Position numbers and translations under genes: made by a program. From contig CAWHVD010000001.1 of NCBI GenBank assembly GCA_963832835.1, positions 868,001 to 932,000 on the forward strand: 64,000 bases of DNA, in the 5' to 3' direction. The DNA is from CAVPKN01 sp963832835. Lineage in GTDB: Bacteria; Chlamydiota; Chlamydiia; Chlamydiales; JAAKFR01. The stretch's first letter is position 1. Every line of letters begins with the position of its first letter. The notes under the pieces are model-generated. The model was not told where the DNA came from and ran no database searches. It saw only the letters and a list, made by a program, of their open reading frames with translations. Positions 62,373 through 64,000 of this stretch are shown in pieces.

Positions 62373-63106
62373 TATCTGGTATTAGTGAATTTTTCGTGAG
62401 TGATTTCTTCACGGATCTGGTGATGGAGGGTGCGGTAGCGCATCCAGCGGACCACAAACATATCGATGATGGGTCCCAGTGAACGGTTAAAAAAGTGGTA
62501 TTTGGTGATACCGCGGCAGCGCTCACGGTGGCCTACAGGAATTTCTTTGACGCGGAATCCTTCGATTTTAAAAAGAGCCGGAAGGAAACGGTGCATGCCC
62601 CTGTACATTTTGATCTGGCAGACGGCCTCTTTGCGGTACACTTTAAGTGAGCAACCGGTATCATGGATCCCATCGCCACATAACCGACTGCGGATCCAAT
62701 TGGAAATGCGGGAAATCATTTTCTTTTGAAAAGTATCTTTTCTATTGACTCGCCAACCCACGACAAGGTCGCAATCGGGAATGGTAGCGGTCAGTTTAGG
62801 GATGTCTGCCGGGTCGTTTTGTCTATCTCCGTCCAGTGTGATGATGATTTCACCTCTTGCTGCTGTAAAACCAGCAGCAAAAGCGGCAGATTGGCCAAAA
62901 TTCCGTGTGAATGAGAGAATGCGCATATGTGGTTTTTGTTTACATAAGTCTTGTAAAATAAGCAAACTGCGATCAGTAGAGCCGTCATCGACACAGATCA
63001 GTTCCCATTTTTGGGCAAGACTTTCCATCACAGGTTCGATCTCCTGAATGAGGTCTTTGATATTCTCTTCCTCATTTTTAATAGGAATGACGACAGAGTA
63101 TTTCAT
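62372..63106 (-). CDS. Glycosyltransferase family 2, DPM/ArnC-like
   Basis: 244 residues. VVIPIKNEEENI opens the GT-A fold, CVDDGSTDRSL and the metal-binding TLDGDRQNDPADI follow, with RCRGITKYHFFNRSLGP near the end. Unlike most GtrB/ArnC proteins there is no pair of C-terminal membrane helices, so it is probably soluble or peripherally attached. Such enzymes transfer a sugar from a nucleotide sugar to a polyprenyl phosphate or lipid. Its location next to lpxB suggests a role in envelope glycolipids, by inference. Confidence 0.88.
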   Translation of the reverse strand: MKYSVVIPIKNEEENIKDLIQEIEPVMESLAQKWELICVDDGSTDRSLLILQDLCKQKPHMRILSFTRNFGQSAAFAAGFTAARGEIIITLDGDRQNDPADIPKLTATIPDCDLVVGWRVNRKDTFQKKMISRISNWIRSRLCGDGIHDTGCSLKVYRKEAVCQIKMYRGMHRFLPALFKIEGFRVKEIPVGHRERCRGITKYHFFNRSLGPIIDMFVVRWMRYRTLHHQIREEITHEKFTNTR

Positions 63107-63870
63107 AATTTTTTCTCTAATAGATGGTTTTTAGCCCATAAAGAGCCTTCTTCAAAAATATGGGGGGCAGTCCCGTGTCCCTGGTGGCCAATTGATGGCG
63201 TAAGCATCAGCTCGATCTTTTGATGACGGGCATGTTTTGCGTGCCCTTTTACAGCTAAACTGCGGATAAAGCGGTAGCAGGCATCTGTATTGACGCGTGT
63301 GTCGAGATTTCCAATATAAAAGCGGATGTTGCGTACATGTGTGAGGTGATCTACAAGATGCACCAAATCGAGCTCTGCGGCTCGACGCTCAAGTGGAAGG
63401 TTTGCAAATTCTTTGAGTTGGGACAATTCAGTCAGTGGAGCAAAGACGAGCAGGGTATGCAGAAAAGGGAGGCGGGCTGCTATATGAGTGGCGACAAATC
63501 CGCCGCGGGATAAGCCACCGGCACCTACATGCTCCGGATCGACAAGATTTTGGTTGATCAACCACAGGATGGCACGCTCTGTTTGATCAAAAAACTCCTC
63601 CAAAAGATACGAACCTGCAGCCATTTGCTCTGCCCAAAACTCCATGGCGTGGAATTTGTTCATGCCCGGTTCATGCCCCGGAATGGTGAATGAGAAAATG
63701 CGCAAAGCGCCGCTATCGAGATGGAGTGCTGGTTGGTTGTAGGGATGGAGGTTCAGACTTTCCTCACCGGATAAGGCAAAATAGAAAAAAGCAGGAAGCC
63801 GACCCCCTTCAGGACCCGGTCCTAGATAATCGATACGGATGTTGTGCTCATCGACGAGATTCTTGCTCAT
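63103..63870 (-). CDS. Alpha/beta hydrolase (dienelactone hydrolase/prolyl-oligopeptidase-like)
   Basis: 255 residues from ATG 63870 (MSKNLVDE); a longer start at 63948 would run through the upstream gene. The nucleophile elbow is GGLSRGGF and the acid is probably Asp in IGNLDTRVN. The catalytic His is in SIGHQGHG. Family members cleave ester or peptide bonds of small molecules. It overlaps the glycosyltransferase by 4 bases and the upstream partial gene by 23 bases. Substrate unknown. Confidence 0.85.
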   Translation of the reverse strand: MSKNLVDEHNIRIDYLGPGPEGGRLPAFFYFALSGEESLNLHPYNQPALHLDSGALRIFSFTIPGHEPGMNKFHAMEFWAEQMAAGSYLLEEFFDQTERAILWLINQNLVDPEHVGAGGLSRGGFVATHIAARLPFLHTLLVFAPLTELSQLKEFANLPLERRAAELDLVHLVDHLTHVRNIRFYIGNLDTRVNTDACYRFIRSLAVKGHAKHARHQKIELMLTPSIGHQGHGTAPHIFEEGSLWAKNHLLEKKL

Positions 63871-64000
63871 TAGTTTCTTCTTCACTTTTTTGCATGAGTC
63901 GTTTCCAGTGCTCATAGGTTTTAAAAAGGTCATGGTGGACCAGTGCACGGAGTTTTAAGAAAGTGAGGGCAAGGTCAAATCCTCTTTGTCGGATCATGCG
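63848..64000 (-). CDS. Unidentified gene, C-terminal end only
   Basis: An open frame enters from the right edge and ends at TGA (63850-63848), giving 50 residues: RGFDLALTFLKLRALVHHDLF, then KTYEHWKRLMQK and a charged end. It overlaps the hydrolase start by 23 bases, as the other genes of this operon overlap each other, which supports it being real. Too little is visible to name it. Confidence 0.55.
   Translation of the reverse strand, partial: RMIRQRGFDLALTFLKLRALVHHDLFKTYEHWKRLMQKSEEETNEQESRR

Overview
The window reads as chromosomal DNA of a Chlamydiae member, most likely an environmental, amoeba-type (Parachlamydia/Waddlia/Criblamydia-like) lineage rather than a Chlamydia species. The evidence is a nucleotide ATP/ADP translocase, the ytgABC(R)D metal transporter with the chlamydial permease-repressor fusion, an hrcA-grpE-dnaK operon next to proS, a two-part LpxB, and several gene orders that match those I recall from Chlamydia trachomatis: PBP-murE-amiA; gnd-lepA-ntt-hypothetical-ytgABCD-dxr-rseP; proS-hrcA-grpE-dnaK; ptr-plsB-rng-DUF177-rpmF-plsX. 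No species is claimed.

Layout. 1-2.4 kb holds peptidoglycan genes, then a tRNA-Arg(CCT) and gnd. Between gnd and lepA (4.4-8.9 kb) sits a class II lanthipeptide locus: two precursor genes with nearly identical 80-residue NHLP-type leaders and unrelated cores, and a LanM synthetase of the CCG (ProcM-like) type. A third, divergent precursor lies at about 12 kb beside a Fic gene. The core block then resumes with ntt, the ytg operon, dxr and rseP. From 22.5 to 25 kb there are four genes for small two-helix membrane proteins, three of them tandem paralogues and all Inc-like. Then come dnaK-grpE-hrcA with a CIRCE operator, and proS.

31-45 kb is an accessory block of candidate host-interaction genes: a family of three large unknown proteins with NLS-like N-termini, and a 1788-residue protein that joins a PARP-type ADP-ribosyltransferase domain, ankyrin repeats, a DUF294-like nucleotidyltransferase and at least 13 kinesin-light-chain TPRs. 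45-52.7 kb returns to core genes (insulinase, plsB, rng, DUF177, rpmF, plsX). 52.7-57.3 kb is a nested set of mobile elements: a MITE inside a MITE, interrupted by an IS66 element that itself carries a group II intron and another small element. An MHYT-PAS-GGDQF-EAL protein follows. The last 4 kb is a tightly overlapping minus-strand operon (unknown gene, alpha/beta hydrolase, glycosyltransferase 2, lpxB, ychJ).

Small non-autonomous repeats are a recurring theme. At least three families (here called A, B and C) recur across the window. They insert into one another, split a promoter of the lanthipeptide locus, separate ytgC from ytgD, and supply the coding ends of LanM, PlsB and a small membrane protein.
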